DNA of 64,000 bases from Flavobacterium sp. GSB-24 (GCF_027924665.1 NZ_AP027043.1:1426001-1490000), one strand, 5' to 3'. Positions 26,070-36,480 are shown, counted from the first letter of the stretch. Numbers and translations are program-made. Notes: generated by a model not told the origin, from the letters alone.

Positions 26070-26933
26070 TTATCCTAAATAAGTTTTAAGGATTTTACTT
26101 CTTGAAGTGTGTTTCAATCTGCGGATTGCTTTTTCTTTAATTTGACGAACACGCTCACGAGTTAAGTCGAAAGTTTCTCCAATTTCTTCTAGCGTCATTG
26201 GGTGCTGGTCACCAAGTCCAAAATACAAACGAACAACATCAGCTTCTCTTGGAGTTAATGTTTCTAATGAACGTTCGATTTCAGTACGAAGAGATTCGTG
26301 AATTAATTCTCTATCTGGATTTGGAGATTCACCAGAACGTAACACGTCATAAAGGTTAGAATCTTCTCCTTCAACAAGAGGTGCATCCATTGATAAGTGA
26401 CGTCCAGAGTTTTTCATTGACTCTTTTACGTCATTTACAGTCATATCAAGTTCTTTTGCAATTTCTTCAGCAGAAGGCGGACGCTCGTTAGATTGCTCTA
26501 ATAAAGCATACATTTTGTTGATTTTATTGATAGAACCAATTTTGTTTAATGGCAAACGTACAATACGAGATTGTTCAGCCAAAGCTTGAAGAATCGATTG
26601 ACGAATCCACCATACGGCATAAGAAATGAATTTAAAACCACGAGTTTCATCAAAACGTTGAGCCGCTTTAATTAGACCTAAGTTTCCTTCATTAATTAAA
26701 TCTGGAAGAGTTAATCCTTGATTTTGATATTGTTTAGCCACAGATACTACGAAACGTAAGTTGGCTTTTGTAAGTTTTTCTAAAGCTCTTTGATCACCAG
26801 CCTTTATTCTTTGTGCTAATTCTACCTCTTCATCAGCGGTAATTAGGTCAACTTTTCCAATTTCTTGTAGATATTTATCTAACGACGCAGTTTCACGATT
26901 AGTTACCTGCTTGGTGATTTTAAGTTGTCTCAT
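26070..26933 (-). CDS. rpoD: Primary RNA polymerase sigma factor, Bacteroidota type
   Basis: The 287-residue sigma-70 protein has region 1.2 ([15 protein letters not shown]), region 2 with [20 protein letters not shown], region 3 and region 4 with the helix-turn-helix [19 protein letters not shown]. Region 1.1 and the non-conserved insert of E. coli RpoD are missing, which is normal for the Bacteroidota factor that reads TTTG/TAnnTTTG promoters. A GGGAGA sits upstream of the start, one of few Shine-Dalgarno-like sequences in the window. Confidence 0.95.
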   Translation of the reverse strand: MRQLKITKQVTNRETASLDKYLQEIGKVDLITADEEVELAQRIKAGDQRALEKLTKANLRFVVSVAKQYQNQGLTLPDLINEGNLGLIKAAQRFDETRGFKFISYAVWWIRQSILQALAEQSRIVRLPLNKIGSINKINKMYALLEQSNERPPSAEEIAKELDMTVNDVKESMKNSGRHLSMDAPLVEGEDSNLYDVLRSGESPNPDRELIHESLRTEIERSLETLTPREADVVRLYFGLGDQHPMTLEEIGETFDLTRERVRQIKEKAIRRLKHTSRSKILKTYLG

Positions 26934-27069
26934 GTGTTGTCTCCCTATTTTTTAAAGTGTACAAATGGTTATACGTAATGAGATACAAAAAAGTTACAAT
27001 ATTTATATTTTTTTTTAAAATTTATTGTTTAGCATTTAAAATCAGGATGTTGTTTTAAATAAAAATATA

Positions 27070-27109
27070 AAAAAAACCTTGGCAGAGTAAGTTTGTCAAG
27101 GTTTTTTTT
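27070..27109 (-). terminator. Terminator of the DUF4249/TonB-receptor operon
   Basis: An 11-bp stem (AAACCTTGGCA with TGTCAAGGTTT, one wobble) has T runs on both strands. It lies 14 bp after the operon's last gene. Confidence 0.85.
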
Positions 27110-27122
27110 ATCATAAATAAAA

Positions 27123-28913
27123 TTATTTTACTGTAATGCTTTTTGAAACATATATCGGCTGTCCGCTTTCGGTAAAGCCTTCTAAAACGACTTCAAAATC
27201 TCCTTTTATATCAGAAGTGTAAAATGATAAATTGTCTTCTTTGGTTTCTAATTTAATATTTGGTTTCCATAACAATTGATATCTGTAATCTGGAATTCTT
27301 TGTAATTTATTTCCAGCTGAGTAATCAGGATTATTGTAAACTTTTTCAGGATTTGGACGCTGAATTTCCATTGTCTTTAAATATTTCTTCGCATAGTTAA
27401 CGGAGAATTCGTTGTCTTTGGTTTCAAAACTAACCAAACCACCATACAAATTCGGACCATAAACGTAAGGTTCTGTAATTAAGCTTACTTTATTTACATT
27501 AGCCATATTGTAATCAAAAAGATCACTCGGATCTTGAATCAATAATCCATCAACAAGAACCAATGGCGGACCATAAATTTCTAAATCTTTTTGTAGATTT
27601 CTAACGTGAAGCTGATATTTGCCATTATTTCTTCTGTAATAAAGTTCTATAATAACTTCAACTATATTTTCTTTTAAAGTTGGAAATCTAGTATAATCAT
27701 CTAATACATATGTTTTTTCAACAGTACTAAAGAAAGGATTCATAACGGCTTCTGTAACTAAGCTGTCTTTTTTAATTTGATAATAAGCATTTTGAATTTG
27801 GCTTGCAGTAGATCTTTCTTCGATATCTTTTTTCAGATCTGGAGACAAATTAAGCTTAGATGTGAATTGCAAAGAAGAAGTATCAAACTTTGGAAATGCA
27901 TCTAAATTGATTACGAAATCATTTTGTTTATCATCCAATACCTGCAATATTGCATTTGGGAAATTCGGAAATTGATCTAATAAGAAAGCAAATTTTCCTT
28001 GAGCATTTGTTCTAACAATTTTTAATACATATTCTTTTCCAGGTAGAGATAAAGCAATCGATTTGTTGCTTACATCGCGATTTGTATTTGATGTAATGCT
28101 TCCAGTAATTAGCTCAGACCTAATTTCTGGAATATAATTAAAAGTGTTTGGCGTATTAACGTAGCTTTCGGCTGATTTTTTAGCAAATTCTGAAGCTGTA
28201 AGTTGTTTTATGGTCGGAATTTGATCTATTTTTCGAATTGAAACAGAATAGTTGCCTTTTTCAGTTGCTTCAGTTAAAGTTTTTAATTTTAAATTGACTT
28301 TATCTCTTGTGTAATAACTTTCTTTGTCAAACTCAAAATCAATTCTTTTGTCATTTCCTGAATTAGAATTTATGGTCTGAATTGCAGTAGTTTTTTTCGT
28401 TGGATCAGGAATATCAAATGTGATATTATCATTTGGTTCTTGAGTTTGAAAAGGATTTATGATGAAAATATCTATTTCATGTTTCTGAGAATTTACATTA
28501 TTCAACATCCATTTGGTGTAAGCGATAACTTTATAATTTCCAGTTTTTAAGGTTGTAGGGATGAAATATTCGCCATTTCCGATTCCGTTGTCCAGATATA
28601 TTTTATTTTTTTGAAGTGACTTTTTCTCGCTGTCAATAAGTTCAACATAAGCAATTTTACTTATTTGGCTCGTTTTATTATTCAGCGGATTCAGACAGTA
28701 TAATTTGAAGAAAAGTGTTTCTCCAGTCAAAAATGTTGTAGTGTTTGAGTGCAGAAAAATAGTTTCCTGATCTGAGATACTAGGTACGGCATTTTTGTTT
28801 TGCGAATTCTGAGCAAATACAAATGTGCCTTGAATTAACAAAGAGATCAAAAGTGTCAATTGTTTAATTCTGTCAAGAATATTAGTTTTATTATGTATAG
28901 AAAGGTGTTTCAT
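27123..28913 (-). CDS. Secreted protein with MG2-like and TonB-plug-like regions
   Basis: The 596-residue protein has a signal peptide ending GTFVFAQ. The N-terminal part resembles the macroglobulin MG2 fold (LHSNTTTFLTGETLFFKLY, then LKTGNYKVIAYTKWM). The middle has a carboxypeptidase-regulatory-like segment, and residues about 440-520 resemble a TonB receptor plug (PPLVLVDGLLIQDPSDLFDY, GPNLYGGLVSFETK). No membrane barrel follows. It is the last gene of a four-gene operon with a DUF4249 lipoprotein and a TonB receptor, so it probably works at the cell surface in the same uptake or assembly process. Confidence 0.7.
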   Translation of the reverse strand: MKHLSIHNKTNILDRIKQLTLLISLLIQGTFVFAQNSQNKNAVPSISDQETIFLHSNTTTFLTGETLFFKLYCLNPLNNKTSQISKIAYVELIDSEKKSLQKNKIYLDNGIGNGEYFIPTTLKTGNYKVIAYTKWMLNNVNSQKHEIDIFIINPFQTQEPNDNITFDIPDPTKKTTAIQTINSNSGNDKRIDFEFDKESYYTRDKVNLKLKTLTEATEKGNYSVSIRKIDQIPTIKQLTASEFAKKSAESYVNTPNTFNYIPEIRSELITGSITSNTNRDVSNKSIALSLPGKEYVLKIVRTNAQGKFAFLLDQFPNFPNAILQVLDDKQNDFVINLDAFPKFDTSSLQFTSKLNLSPDLKKDIEERSTASQIQNAYYQIKKDSLVTEAVMNPFFSTVEKTYVLDDYTRFPTLKENIVEVIIELYYRRNNGKYQLHVRNLQKDLEIYGPPLVLVDGLLIQDPSDLFDYNMANVNKVSLITEPYVYGPNLYGGLVSFETKDNEFSVNYAKKYLKTMEIQRPNPEKVYNNPDYSAGNKLQRIPDYRYQLLWKPNIKLETKEDNLSFYTSDIKGDFEVVLEGFTESGQPIYVSKSITVK

Positions 28914-28926
28914 GAATTTTATAAGA

Positions 28927-30153
28927 TTAATCTATCCAAAATGGAGGAACGATATTAGAAGAAAATGTAGTACAGTCACCACATGCTGCTTTAACCATAG
29001 AATATGATAAACCGCTAGAAGATAAATAAACTAAATAACGGCTTGAAATCGCAGAGCGTAATTGAGTTCCGTTGCAAGGAGGGTCTCCTAAACAATCTAC
29101 AAATTCTCTCACATTACAATCACTTTCATAGTAAGGAGGAAGAGGTTCTTTAGGAAATAAATCTGCGTAATTAAAGAAAATTCTTTCTGATGAAACTGAA
29201 GATACTTCAAAAAATCCAATCACTTTTTCTGTTGGATTCTCTACAGATTTTATATTTCCATAGAAAAAACCAGGTTGCTTTGGTGAAAGAACACTTCCTG
29301 AGCTGGATAGATCTCTTAAAGTTTTATAATAGGTATAAGCCGCTAAATTTTGAACATATTGTTTTACAAAAATACTATAACGATGAGTGATTATATAGTT
29401 TTGATTACTAATAAAGCGTACTGGAAAATTAACTCTATCTTCACTAAGACTATTTGTGTTGTTTAAAATTATATCATCTGACTTTTTTGTTGAGAAGCAA
29501 GTTCTAGTCTCTTTTGTTCGAAGGCTTACAAGAATATCTTCTCTTGCAGGCGAACCTGGAAAATCTTCATTTGGATTTGCAGGTACTGCGGGAACATTTA
29601 CTATCGATGTTTGAAACGGACTCCATAAAGGAGATTCAATTTTGTACGTTTCTACATATTCATACCTGTAATATTTTGAAGTATTACTAGGGTCATAGCT
29701 GTTTACATTAATTTGTACACCTCTTTCTCCTTTAACATTCTCGACAGTTGCAGTTAAATTATCAATTTTGGTTTCAGTTGTTAAAACTTGTTCGTCAGAA
29801 GTATAATTTTTTCCATCACTTGTTCTAATTTTCAATTGATATTTTCTTCCTGGCTCTGCTTTAAAAGGAGTAATAGATGCATATAATGTATCTTTTTCTT
29901 CAAATTGATACTCATTTCCTTGATCGTCAGAAACAGAAACATTGGCACCTTTTTCTAGTTTTGGACCAGTTTCTTCAAGCTCATATACTTGAGAAAGTCT
30001 TATAGTTTGATTTTTTAGTTCATTAGTAATAGTTCCTTCTACGACAAGAGCACTTTCAAAATCATTATTCTGAAAAACATATTGTTCAGTACAACTGCTG
30101 GCAGCAACCGCCAGAATTAAGAAAAGAGAGATTTTATATATGAAATTTTTCAT
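28927..30153 (-). CDS. DUF4249 family lipoprotein
   Basis: The product is 408 residues from the ATG that opens a lipoprotein signal with lipobox AASSCTE. The DUF4249 fold starts with ALVVEGTITNE, followed by an Ig-like strand set (GANVSVSDDQGNEYQF) and a beta-rich body. Cys-containing loops (YYESDCNVREFVDCLGDPPC) lie near the C-terminus and could form disulfides. DUF4249 genes typically pair with STN-type TonB receptors, as here, with 4 bp between them, resembling a SusD-like partner role. The ligand is unknown. Confidence 0.85.
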   Translation of the reverse strand: MKNFIYKISLFLILAVAASSCTEQYVFQNNDFESALVVEGTITNELKNQTIRLSQVYELEETGPKLEKGANVSVSDDQGNEYQFEEKDTLYASITPFKAEPGRKYQLKIRTSDGKNYTSDEQVLTTETKIDNLTATVENVKGERGVQINVNSYDPSNTSKYYRYEYVETYKIESPLWSPFQTSIVNVPAVPANPNEDFPGSPAREDILVSLRTKETRTCFSTKKSDDIILNNTNSLSEDRVNFPVRFISNQNYIITHRYSIFVKQYVQNLAAYTYYKTLRDLSSSGSVLSPKQPGFFYGNIKSVENPTEKVIGFFEVSSVSSERIFFNYADLFPKEPLPPYYESDCNVREFVDCLGDPPCNGTQLRSAISSRYLVYLSSSGLSYSMVKAACGDCTTFSSNIVPPFWID

Positions 30154-30157
30154 GATT

Positions 30158-32944
30158 TTAGAACTTGAAATTGTATGTAATACTTGGAATTGGAATAGAG
30201 AAAATAGATGTTTTATAAGCTTTAATTTGTCCTTCTTTTGTAACAAAGAATACTGAATAAGGATTATTGCGTCCCAATACATTATAAACAGATATATTCC
30301 AAAAGCTATGTGCTAACTTTTTGATTTTGTGATTTCCTTCGATGTTCAAACCAATGTCAAGTCTGAAATAATCTGGAATTCTAAATTTATTACGATCACT
30401 ATATACAGTGTATTGTTCATTACCATAATCATATCTTCCAATAGGATATGTAATTGGTCTTCCTGTTTGATAGATAAAGTTACTAGAAAAACTGTAACGT
30501 TTTGTAATTCTGTAGTTTAAAACAGCGCTAAAGTCATGCGGTTTATCAAAATTAGAAGCAAAATATTTTCCGTTATTTACTTTTTCTGACTGAAACTGAC
30601 TGTCTAGTTTTATTAAAGATCTCGAATAAGTATATCCAAGCCATCCGTTTAATTTGCCTACTTGTTTCTTTACTAAAACTTCTATGCCGTAAGCTTTCCC
30701 TTCTCCTTGTAAAAGTTCAGTTTCAATGTTTTCATTGAGTAACAATTCGGCACCAACTTTATAGTCTAAGATGTTTTTAGATTTTTTGTAATATCCTTCT
30801 AAGCTAAGTTCAACATCACCATCTTTTAAATTTTTATATAAACCTAAAGAAACTTGCTGTGCACTTTCGGGCTTAACATTCAAGTCAGATAGTTTCCAAA
30901 TATCGGTTGGAGACTGAGTTGTGTTATTAGAGAGTAAATGAATGTATTGATATGTTTTATCATAACTTGCTCTCACAGAAAAGTCATCCGTCAAGAAATA
31001 TCTAGCAGCAATTCTAGGCTCAAGTCCGCCATATCTTTTAATTACCTCATTGTTGCCGTATGTTTTGGTTTCAATTACTGTAGCATCGTTAAAAGGTGCA
31101 TTCGGTTCGTAAATTCTTTGAGTAGATTTTCCTAAGGCAGCAAAAGTCGAGTAACGTAAACCAAAATCAAGCAAGAACTTATCACTTATTTTAAAGTTGT
31201 CACCAATATATGCTGCAGATTCTAAACCTCTTTCTGTTTCAACATCAATTGGAATTAAAGTCGACTGCGGATTTGTTGGATTTAAATATCCCGGGTCAAC
31301 AGAGTACAATTTTGTTGAAAGACCATAGCTGAACTTATGTTTTTGATTGTATAAATAAGTCATTTTTAACATTGCCTGAGTTTCATCAATTTTATACCCA
31401 AAATCAAAATTATCTACTCCTTCAGATTGATAATCAATGTTGAATTTGTATTCACTATTAGTTACTATTAATGAACCTTTATTTTTCTCGTTAAAAGTAT
31501 GATTCCATTTTAATGTAGCTAATCTGTTGCTGTATTTGTATAATGAATCTGAAGATACGCTAAATTTATCATGGCTGTAATAAAGTGTAGATTCGATATC
31601 GTTGTTAGCATTTATTTTATGATTGTATTTTAAGATGAAATCATAGAATGATGCCTGGCTGTTTTTTAACTTCTCGTCATCTAAGCTTTTTAAAATCCAA
31701 TCAGAATAGGTAGCTCTTCCTCCGGCAACTAAACTTGATTTTCCTTTTACAATAGGTGTAGAAATCATTAAATTGCTGGTTACGGGACCAATGCCGCCTT
31801 CTCCCTGAAATTTGTCTACATTACCGCTTTTTGAAGTAATGTCAAAAACAGATGATAATCTTCCTCCAAATTCAGCAGGAATGCTTCCTTTATAAATATC
31901 TACTTTTTTGGTTGTGTATGGATTTAGCGCTGTAAAAAAGCCAAAGAAATGTGAGGGATTATAAAGAGTTGCATGATCCAGTAAGAATAAATTCTGATCT
32001 TCTTTACCACCTCTGACATTAAAACCAGAAGATCCTTCTCCAGCCGTTTTTATTCCAGGCATTGTTAAAGCAACTTTCAAAATATCGCGTTCACCAAGAA
32101 CCAAAGGTACATTTTTAATTCCTTCAGAATCAATTGTTGTTACACCAGTAATGGCAGATTTTGCGGCCTTACTTTTATTTGTTTTAATAAGGACTTCATC
32201 CAATTGGTTTACATTATCTGTCAACGAAAAGTTTAAAGATCCGTCATTATAAACCATTATATTTTTAGTGACTTTGTTATATGAAAAGCTATCGGTTTCA
32301 AGAACATTTAAACCTCCTGGAACTTGAAGGCTGTAATACCCTTTTTTATCGGTAGTAGCAGAAAATTCCGAATTAGGAACTTTTACCATAACGTTTGCAA
32401 GACCAGAATTGTTTTTTCCACCTTTTACAAATCCAGTAATAGTGTAAGTTGCTTTCTTTTTCTGATTTTTTACCTCTTTACCAATCAGAATAAGGTCTCT
32501 AACGTTTTTGTTAGGGTTTCTTGAATTTGTTTTCTTTATAGAATCATATTGCTGATAGAATATTGGGGTCGTCATCTGGCCATTTTCATCTCTTTCAAGA
32601 GGAATTCCAAAATAATCGTCAGGTAATTGACTATAAATGATACTGTTATTGGTTACGATAATTTTATTTTCAGAAATATAAAAGTTAAAGCTTGTATTCT
32701 GAAAAACATCTTCCAGAACTTCACCAACTCGAACTTCTTTATATTGCTTTGTTATTGAAACACTATCGTTTTCAAACCATTTTTCATCAAAATAGAATTT
32801 GTAATATGATACTTTCTCGATATCTTGTATAGCAGTTTTTATATTGGCATTCTTAAATTCAACGGTTATTTTGTCACTAATTACTTGAGAATAAATTATT
32901 TGTTGAAAGGCTATTAAAAATAATATAAGAGTAATTTTTTTCAT
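30158..32944 (-). CDS. STN-domain TonB-dependent outer-membrane receptor
   Basis: The 928-residue protein has a signal peptide ending IYSQ and an STN domain (residues about 22-100, VEFKNANIKTAIQDIE). A CarboxypepD_reg-like beta-sandwich follows (TITGFVKGGKNNSGLANVMVKV region), then a plug (GERDILKVALTMPGIKTAGE, GFNVRGGKEDQNLFLLDHA), and a beta-barrel ending in IPSITYNFKF. STN domains normally sense ligand and signal to a FecR/sigma pair, but no such genes lie here. The receptor imports an unknown ligand with TonB energy. It starts directly at the end of the upstream gene. Confidence 0.92.
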   Translation of the reverse strand: MKKITLILFLIAFQQIIYSQVISDKITVEFKNANIKTAIQDIEKVSYYKFYFDEKWFENDSVSITKQYKEVRVGEVLEDVFQNTSFNFYISENKIIVTNNSIIYSQLPDDYFGIPLERDENGQMTTPIFYQQYDSIKKTNSRNPNKNVRDLILIGKEVKNQKKKATYTITGFVKGGKNNSGLANVMVKVPNSEFSATTDKKGYYSLQVPGGLNVLETDSFSYNKVTKNIMVYNDGSLNFSLTDNVNQLDEVLIKTNKSKAAKSAITGVTTIDSEGIKNVPLVLGERDILKVALTMPGIKTAGEGSSGFNVRGGKEDQNLFLLDHATLYNPSHFFGFFTALNPYTTKKVDIYKGSIPAEFGGRLSSVFDITSKSGNVDKFQGEGGIGPVTSNLMISTPIVKGKSSLVAGGRATYSDWILKSLDDEKLKNSQASFYDFILKYNHKINANNDIESTLYYSHDKFSVSSDSLYKYSNRLATLKWNHTFNEKNKGSLIVTNSEYKFNIDYQSEGVDNFDFGYKIDETQAMLKMTYLYNQKHKFSYGLSTKLYSVDPGYLNPTNPQSTLIPIDVETERGLESAAYIGDNFKISDKFLLDFGLRYSTFAALGKSTQRIYEPNAPFNDATVIETKTYGNNEVIKRYGGLEPRIAARYFLTDDFSVRASYDKTYQYIHLLSNNTTQSPTDIWKLSDLNVKPESAQQVSLGLYKNLKDGDVELSLEGYYKKSKNILDYKVGAELLLNENIETELLQGEGKAYGIEVLVKKQVGKLNGWLGYTYSRSLIKLDSQFQSEKVNNGKYFASNFDKPHDFSAVLNYRITKRYSFSSNFIYQTGRPITYPIGRYDYGNEQYTVYSDRNKFRIPDYFRLDIGLNIEGNHKIKKLAHSFWNISVYNVLGRNNPYSVFFVTKEGQIKAYKTSIFSIPIPSITYNFKF

Positions 32945-33688
32945 TTAATTAGAACTTTTTTTTAAAAGACCATTGATTTGTTTCGTTAGATTTTCCATAA
33001 ATTGATTTTTATTGGAATCTTCTAATTTCTTGTCTGTTTTATAAATACCATTTATTTCCTTTTTATAATCTGGGAAGATTTTCTTAAAATCTTTTTCGGA
33101 TTCTACCTTATAGAAATAGTTTTTGTATTTTATAAAATAGTTGATTTTATAAATGTAATTGTAGTAAACAACATCGGCCTGAAGCGACTTTACCTTTTCT
33201 TTGAAATGTTTGGTATAAAGAGAAATATTATCGCCAACATATGTTTCTTCGTAAATACCTTTTATAAGTGAAGGGAATTTAATTGATTCTTCTTTTAAGT
33301 TGACAAATTTTTTATTTTTAATAAAGAAATAATCAACCTTTTGCGTGATCAAATTTATAGGTAAATTTTCTGAAGAACCATTCTGCTTGTAAATAACTTG
33401 ATCCAGCAGAATATCATATTTTAAGTTAACATTTGAGTAAATCTGACCTTCATAACTAATATCGCCCAGATTAAACTCTTCCGTATAATATCTATTTTTT
33501 CCAGCTAATGGACGAAAGGGCTCGCTATGAACAATTCCGTTATTGATATTTAAGTTATCTTTTCCGACTGCTTCATCGAAATAATCGTATAATGATGATT
33601 TTTCAACAGATTGTGAATGTAAATACGATATGTTTAAGAAGGTGCCAAATATCAAAAGATAAATAGCTTTTTTTTGATAATTTTTCAA
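32945..33688 (-). CDS. Secreted hypothetical protein, first gene of the TonB-receptor operon
   Basis: The 247-residue protein has a signal peptide (LIFGTFLNISYLHSQ) and a body rich in Tyr, Lys and beta-strand patterns (EEFNLGDISYEGQIYSNV, KVDYFFIKNKKFVNL). It resembles the Bacteroidota periplasmic proteins that often precede TonB receptors, but I cannot name a family. Its stop codon abuts the receptor start with no gap, so co-translation is likely. A TACTTTTG -7 box lies at 33726-33733 on the minus strand. Confidence 0.7.
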   Translation of the reverse strand: MKNYQKKAIYLLIFGTFLNISYLHSQSVEKSSLYDYFDEAVGKDNLNINNGIVHSEPFRPLAGKNRYYTEEFNLGDISYEGQIYSNVNLKYDILLDQVIYKQNGSSENLPINLITQKVDYFFIKNKKFVNLKEESIKFPSLIKGIYEETYVGDNISLYTKHFKEKVKSLQADVVYYNYIYKINYFIKYKNYFYKVESEKDFKKIFPDYKKEINGIYKTDKKLEDSNKNQFMENLTKQINGLLKKSSN

Positions 33689-33725
33689 AGGAAATGTGGT
33701 TTATTGTTTTTTGGATGATTGGCTT

Positions 33726-33733
33726 CAAAAGTA
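33726..33733 (-). promoter_or_regulatory. -7 element of the four-gene TonB-receptor operon
   Basis: On the minus strand TACTTTTG matches TAnnTTTG, and a TTTG lies 26 nt further upstream, wider than optimal. Confidence 0.45.
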
Positions 33734-33802
33734 TTAAAAAAAATGTTATAAAAATCACGCAAAAGTGTTAAAATGTAATAAAAACATTATATTATTAAAT
33801 CG

Positions 33803-33838
33803 AAAAACCCCAATTCAGTTAATGAATTGGGGTTTTCT
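33803..33838 (-). terminator. Terminator of pnp
   Basis: A 14-bp perfect stem (AAAACCCCAATTCA with TGAATTGGGGTTTT) and a 5-nt loop. It is the strongest hairpin of this kind in the window. Confidence 0.92.
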
Positions 33839-33869
33839 ATGAATAAACCTTTAGTAAACTAAGATCTGA

Positions 33870-36014
33870 TTACTCTTTTTTGTCCTCGCGTGGAGGTCTA
33901 GGAACAAGTGCTTTTTTAGACACTTTTTCTTTTTTAGTTTTTGGATCAACTCCTAAGTATTTTACTTGGAAAACATCTCCCATTTTAACTACGTCAGCAA
34001 CGTTTTCAGTGCGTTCCCAAGCAAGTTCAGATACGTGAAGCAATACTTCGTTTCCTGGTGCAGCAGTATATTCTACTACAGCTCCAAAGTCAAGCATTTT
34101 GATAACTTTTACTTCGTAAGCTTCTCCTAATTGTGGTTTGAAAGTAATAGAAGCAATTTTTGCTAATACAGTTTCGATACCAGCAGGATCTGTACCTAAG
34201 ATTTCGATAACACCTTGCTCATCAACCTCATTAATAACGATAGTTGTTCCAGTAGCTTTTTGTAATTCTTGAATTACTTTTCCACCAGGTCCAATTAATG
34301 CTCCAATAAAGTTTCCAGGAATAGTTCTTGTGATGATTTTTGGCGCATGTGCTTTAACGTCAGCTCTTGGAGTTGCAATAGTTTCAGTTAATTTACCTAA
34401 AATGTGCATACGTCCGTCACGAGCTTGGTTAAGAGCTTGTTCCATAATGTCATAACGTAATCCATCAATTTTGATGTCCATTTGACAAGCTGTAATACCA
34501 TCAGCAGTTCCAGTTACTTTAAAGTCCATATCTCCTAAGTGATCTTCATCACCTAAAATATCAGACAAAACAGCAAATTTCTCACCATCAGTAATCAATC
34601 CCATAGCAATTCCAGAAACTGGTTTTACCATTTGAACTCCAGCATCCATAAGAGCCATTGTTCCAGCACAAACTGTTGCCATAGAAGAAGAACCATTAGA
34701 TTCTAAAACTTCAGAAACAATACGAATTGTATAAGGACAATCTGCAGGAATCATGTTTTTTAATGCTCGTTGAGCTAAATTACCGTGACCAACTTCTCTT
34801 CTTGAAGTTCCTCTTAATGGTTTTGCTTCACCAGTAGAGAAAGGAGGGAAGTTATAGTGTAAATAGAATTTCTCTTCACCTTGTTCAGATGGAGAATCGA
34901 TTTGGTTTGCTTCTCTAGAAGTTCCTAAAGTTACAGTTGCCAAAGCTTGAGTTTCTCCACGTGTAAATAAAGAAGATCCGTGAACTCTTGGTAAATAATC
35001 AGTTTCACACCAGATTGGTCTGATTTCTGTAGTTTTTCTTCCGTCTAAACGAATTCCTTTTTCAAGGATAACATTACGAACAGCTTCTTTGTTTGTTTTG
35101 TAGAAATATTTCCCTACTAAACCAGCTAAATCTGGATTTTCAGCATATTCTTCTTCTGTAAACAAAGCTTTAGCTTCTTCTTTTACAGCTGCAAATTTCT
35201 CACCTCTTTCACTTTTTCCAGAAGCTTCTTGTGCAATTGTATAGCATTTATTGTAAGCAGCAGCTTTTACTTTTGCGTAAACAGCTTCGTCTTCGATTTC
35301 ACCTTCGTAAGTTCTGTATTCTGGAGAACCAACTGCAGCTCTTAATTTTTGTTGAGCAACAATTTGAACTTTAATAGCTTCGTGAGCAAATTTGATAGCT
35401 TCTACCATTTCTGCTTCTGAGATTTCTTTCATCTCACCTTCAACCATTGCAACAGAGTCCATAGAAGCTCCAATCATCATATCGATGTCAGATTTTTCTA
35501 ATTCTTCTCTACTAGGGTTGATAACGAATTTCCCGTCAATACGTGCAACACGTACTTCAGAAATTAAGTTATAAAAAGGAATATCTGAAACTGCTAATGC
35601 TGCAGATGCTGCTAAACCAGCTAATGCATCTGGCATAACTTCTTCGTCATGAGACATTAATTGAATCATAACTTGTGTTTCAGCGTGGTAGTCGTCTGGG
35701 AAAAGCGGACGTAAAACACGGTCAACTAATCTCATTGTTAATACTTCGCTGTCGCTTGGACGTGCTTCTCTTTTGAAGAAACCTCCTGGGAAACGACCTG
35801 CTGCAGCAAATTTTTCGCGGTAATCTACCGTTAATGGTAAAAAGTCAACGCCTGGGTTAGAAGTGCGAGCTGAAACTGCTGTTGCAAGAATCATTGTGTC
35901 GCCCATTCTTACTACTACAGAACCATCAGCTTGTTTAGCTAAACGTCCTGTCTCGATTGTGATGCTTCTGCCATCACCTAAATCGATTTTTTCTACAAAT
36001 AATTGTGGAATCAT
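33870..36014 (-). CDS. pnp: Polyribonucleotide nucleotidyltransferase (PNPase)
   Basis: The 714-residue protein starts at the ATG giving [15 protein letters not shown]; upstream in-frame sequence is the leader. In order it has RNase PH domain 1 ([15 protein letters not shown]), a helical linker, RNase PH domain 2 (THETL-type core: [19 protein letters not shown]-like [14 protein letters not shown], and the catalytic [14 protein letters not shown]), a KH domain ([16 protein letters not shown]) and an S1 domain ([14 protein letters not shown]). It degrades RNA phosphorolytically. It follows rpsO, as in many bacteria. Confidence 0.97.
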   Translation of the reverse strand: MIPQLFVEKIDLGDGRSITIETGRLAKQADGSVVVRMGDTMILATAVSARTSNPGVDFLPLTVDYREKFAAAGRFPGGFFKREARPSDSEVLTMRLVDRVLRPLFPDDYHAETQVMIQLMSHDEEVMPDALAGLAASAALAVSDIPFYNLISEVRVARIDGKFVINPSREELEKSDIDMMIGASMDSVAMVEGEMKEISEAEMVEAIKFAHEAIKVQIVAQQKLRAAVGSPEYRTYEGEIEDEAVYAKVKAAAYNKCYTIAQEASGKSERGEKFAAVKEEAKALFTEEEYAENPDLAGLVGKYFYKTNKEAVRNVILEKGIRLDGRKTTEIRPIWCETDYLPRVHGSSLFTRGETQALATVTLGTSREANQIDSPSEQGEEKFYLHYNFPPFSTGEAKPLRGTSRREVGHGNLAQRALKNMIPADCPYTIRIVSEVLESNGSSSMATVCAGTMALMDAGVQMVKPVSGIAMGLITDGEKFAVLSDILGDEDHLGDMDFKVTGTADGITACQMDIKIDGLRYDIMEQALNQARDGRMHILGKLTETIATPRADVKAHAPKIITRTIPGNFIGALIGPGGKVIQELQKATGTTIVINEVDEQGVIEILGTDPAGIETVLAKIASITFKPQLGEAYEVKVIKMLDFGAVVEYTAAPGNEVLLHVSELAWERTENVADVVKMGDVFQVKYLGVDPKTKKEKVSKKALVPRPPREDKKE

Positions 36015-36036
36015 AAATTTTTTCCTTTTGATTATA

Positions 36037-36098
36037 CAATGGGTTTTAGTTGTGTTGTAGTGTTGTTGTGTGTAGTTGTTGTTATCTAAAACCCAATG
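36037..36098 (-). promoter_or_regulatory. Long-range hairpin in the pnp leader
   Basis: Arms TGGGTTTTAG (36040-36049) and CTAAAACCCA (36086-36095) are perfectly complementary, extendable to 12 of 13. They enclose a 36-nt loop that on the minus strand is made almost only of A and C (repeated ACAAC). It lies between the rpsO terminator and the pnp start. Confidence 0.6.
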
Positions 36099-36154
36099 AA
36101 AAACCAAACTTTTTTTCTTGTAATATGCTTGTAAGCAGTTGTAATTGTAAAAAC

Positions 36155-36184
36155 AAAAAGAGGCACTTTCGCACCTCTTTTATA
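36155..36184 (-). terminator. Terminator of rpsO
   Basis: An AAAAGAGG with CCTCTTTT 8-bp stem and a 10-nt loop has T on the minus-strand 3' side, just after the rpsO stop. Confidence 0.8.
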
Positions 36185-36190
36185 TATTGA

Positions 36191-36457
36191 TTATTTTCTG
36201 ATATTCAATACTTTGATAATCTCACGATATCTGTTGATCTCTTTCTTTTTCAAGTAATCCAACAAAGCTCTTCTTTTACCTACTAATAGTACAAGAGAAC
36301 GCTCAGTGTTGTAATCGTGACGATTTTTTTTCAAGTGTTCAGTTAAGTGAGCAATTCTGTAAGTGAACAATGCAATTTGACCTTCTGCGCTTCCAGTGTT
36401 TGTTGCACCACCGTGTTGTGCGAAAATCTCTTCTTTCTTTTCTTTAGTTAAATACAT
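36191..36457 (-). CDS. rpsO: 30S ribosomal protein S15
   Basis: The 88-residue protein is the standard length. It shows the S15 helices with TNTGSAEGQIALFTYRIAHL, the 16S rRNA-binding segment EHLKKNRHDYNTERSL, and LVGKRRALLDYLKKK. S15 is a primary binder of the 16S central domain. It has a well-formed promoter, a structured leader, and its own terminator ahead of pnp. Confidence 0.97.
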   Translation of the reverse strand: MYLTKEKKEEIFAQHGGATNTGSAEGQIALFTYRIAHLTEHLKKNRHDYNTERSLVLLVGKRRALLDYLKKKEINRYREIIKVLNIRK

Positions 36458-36480
36458 TCCAATATTATTTAATGATTTTT

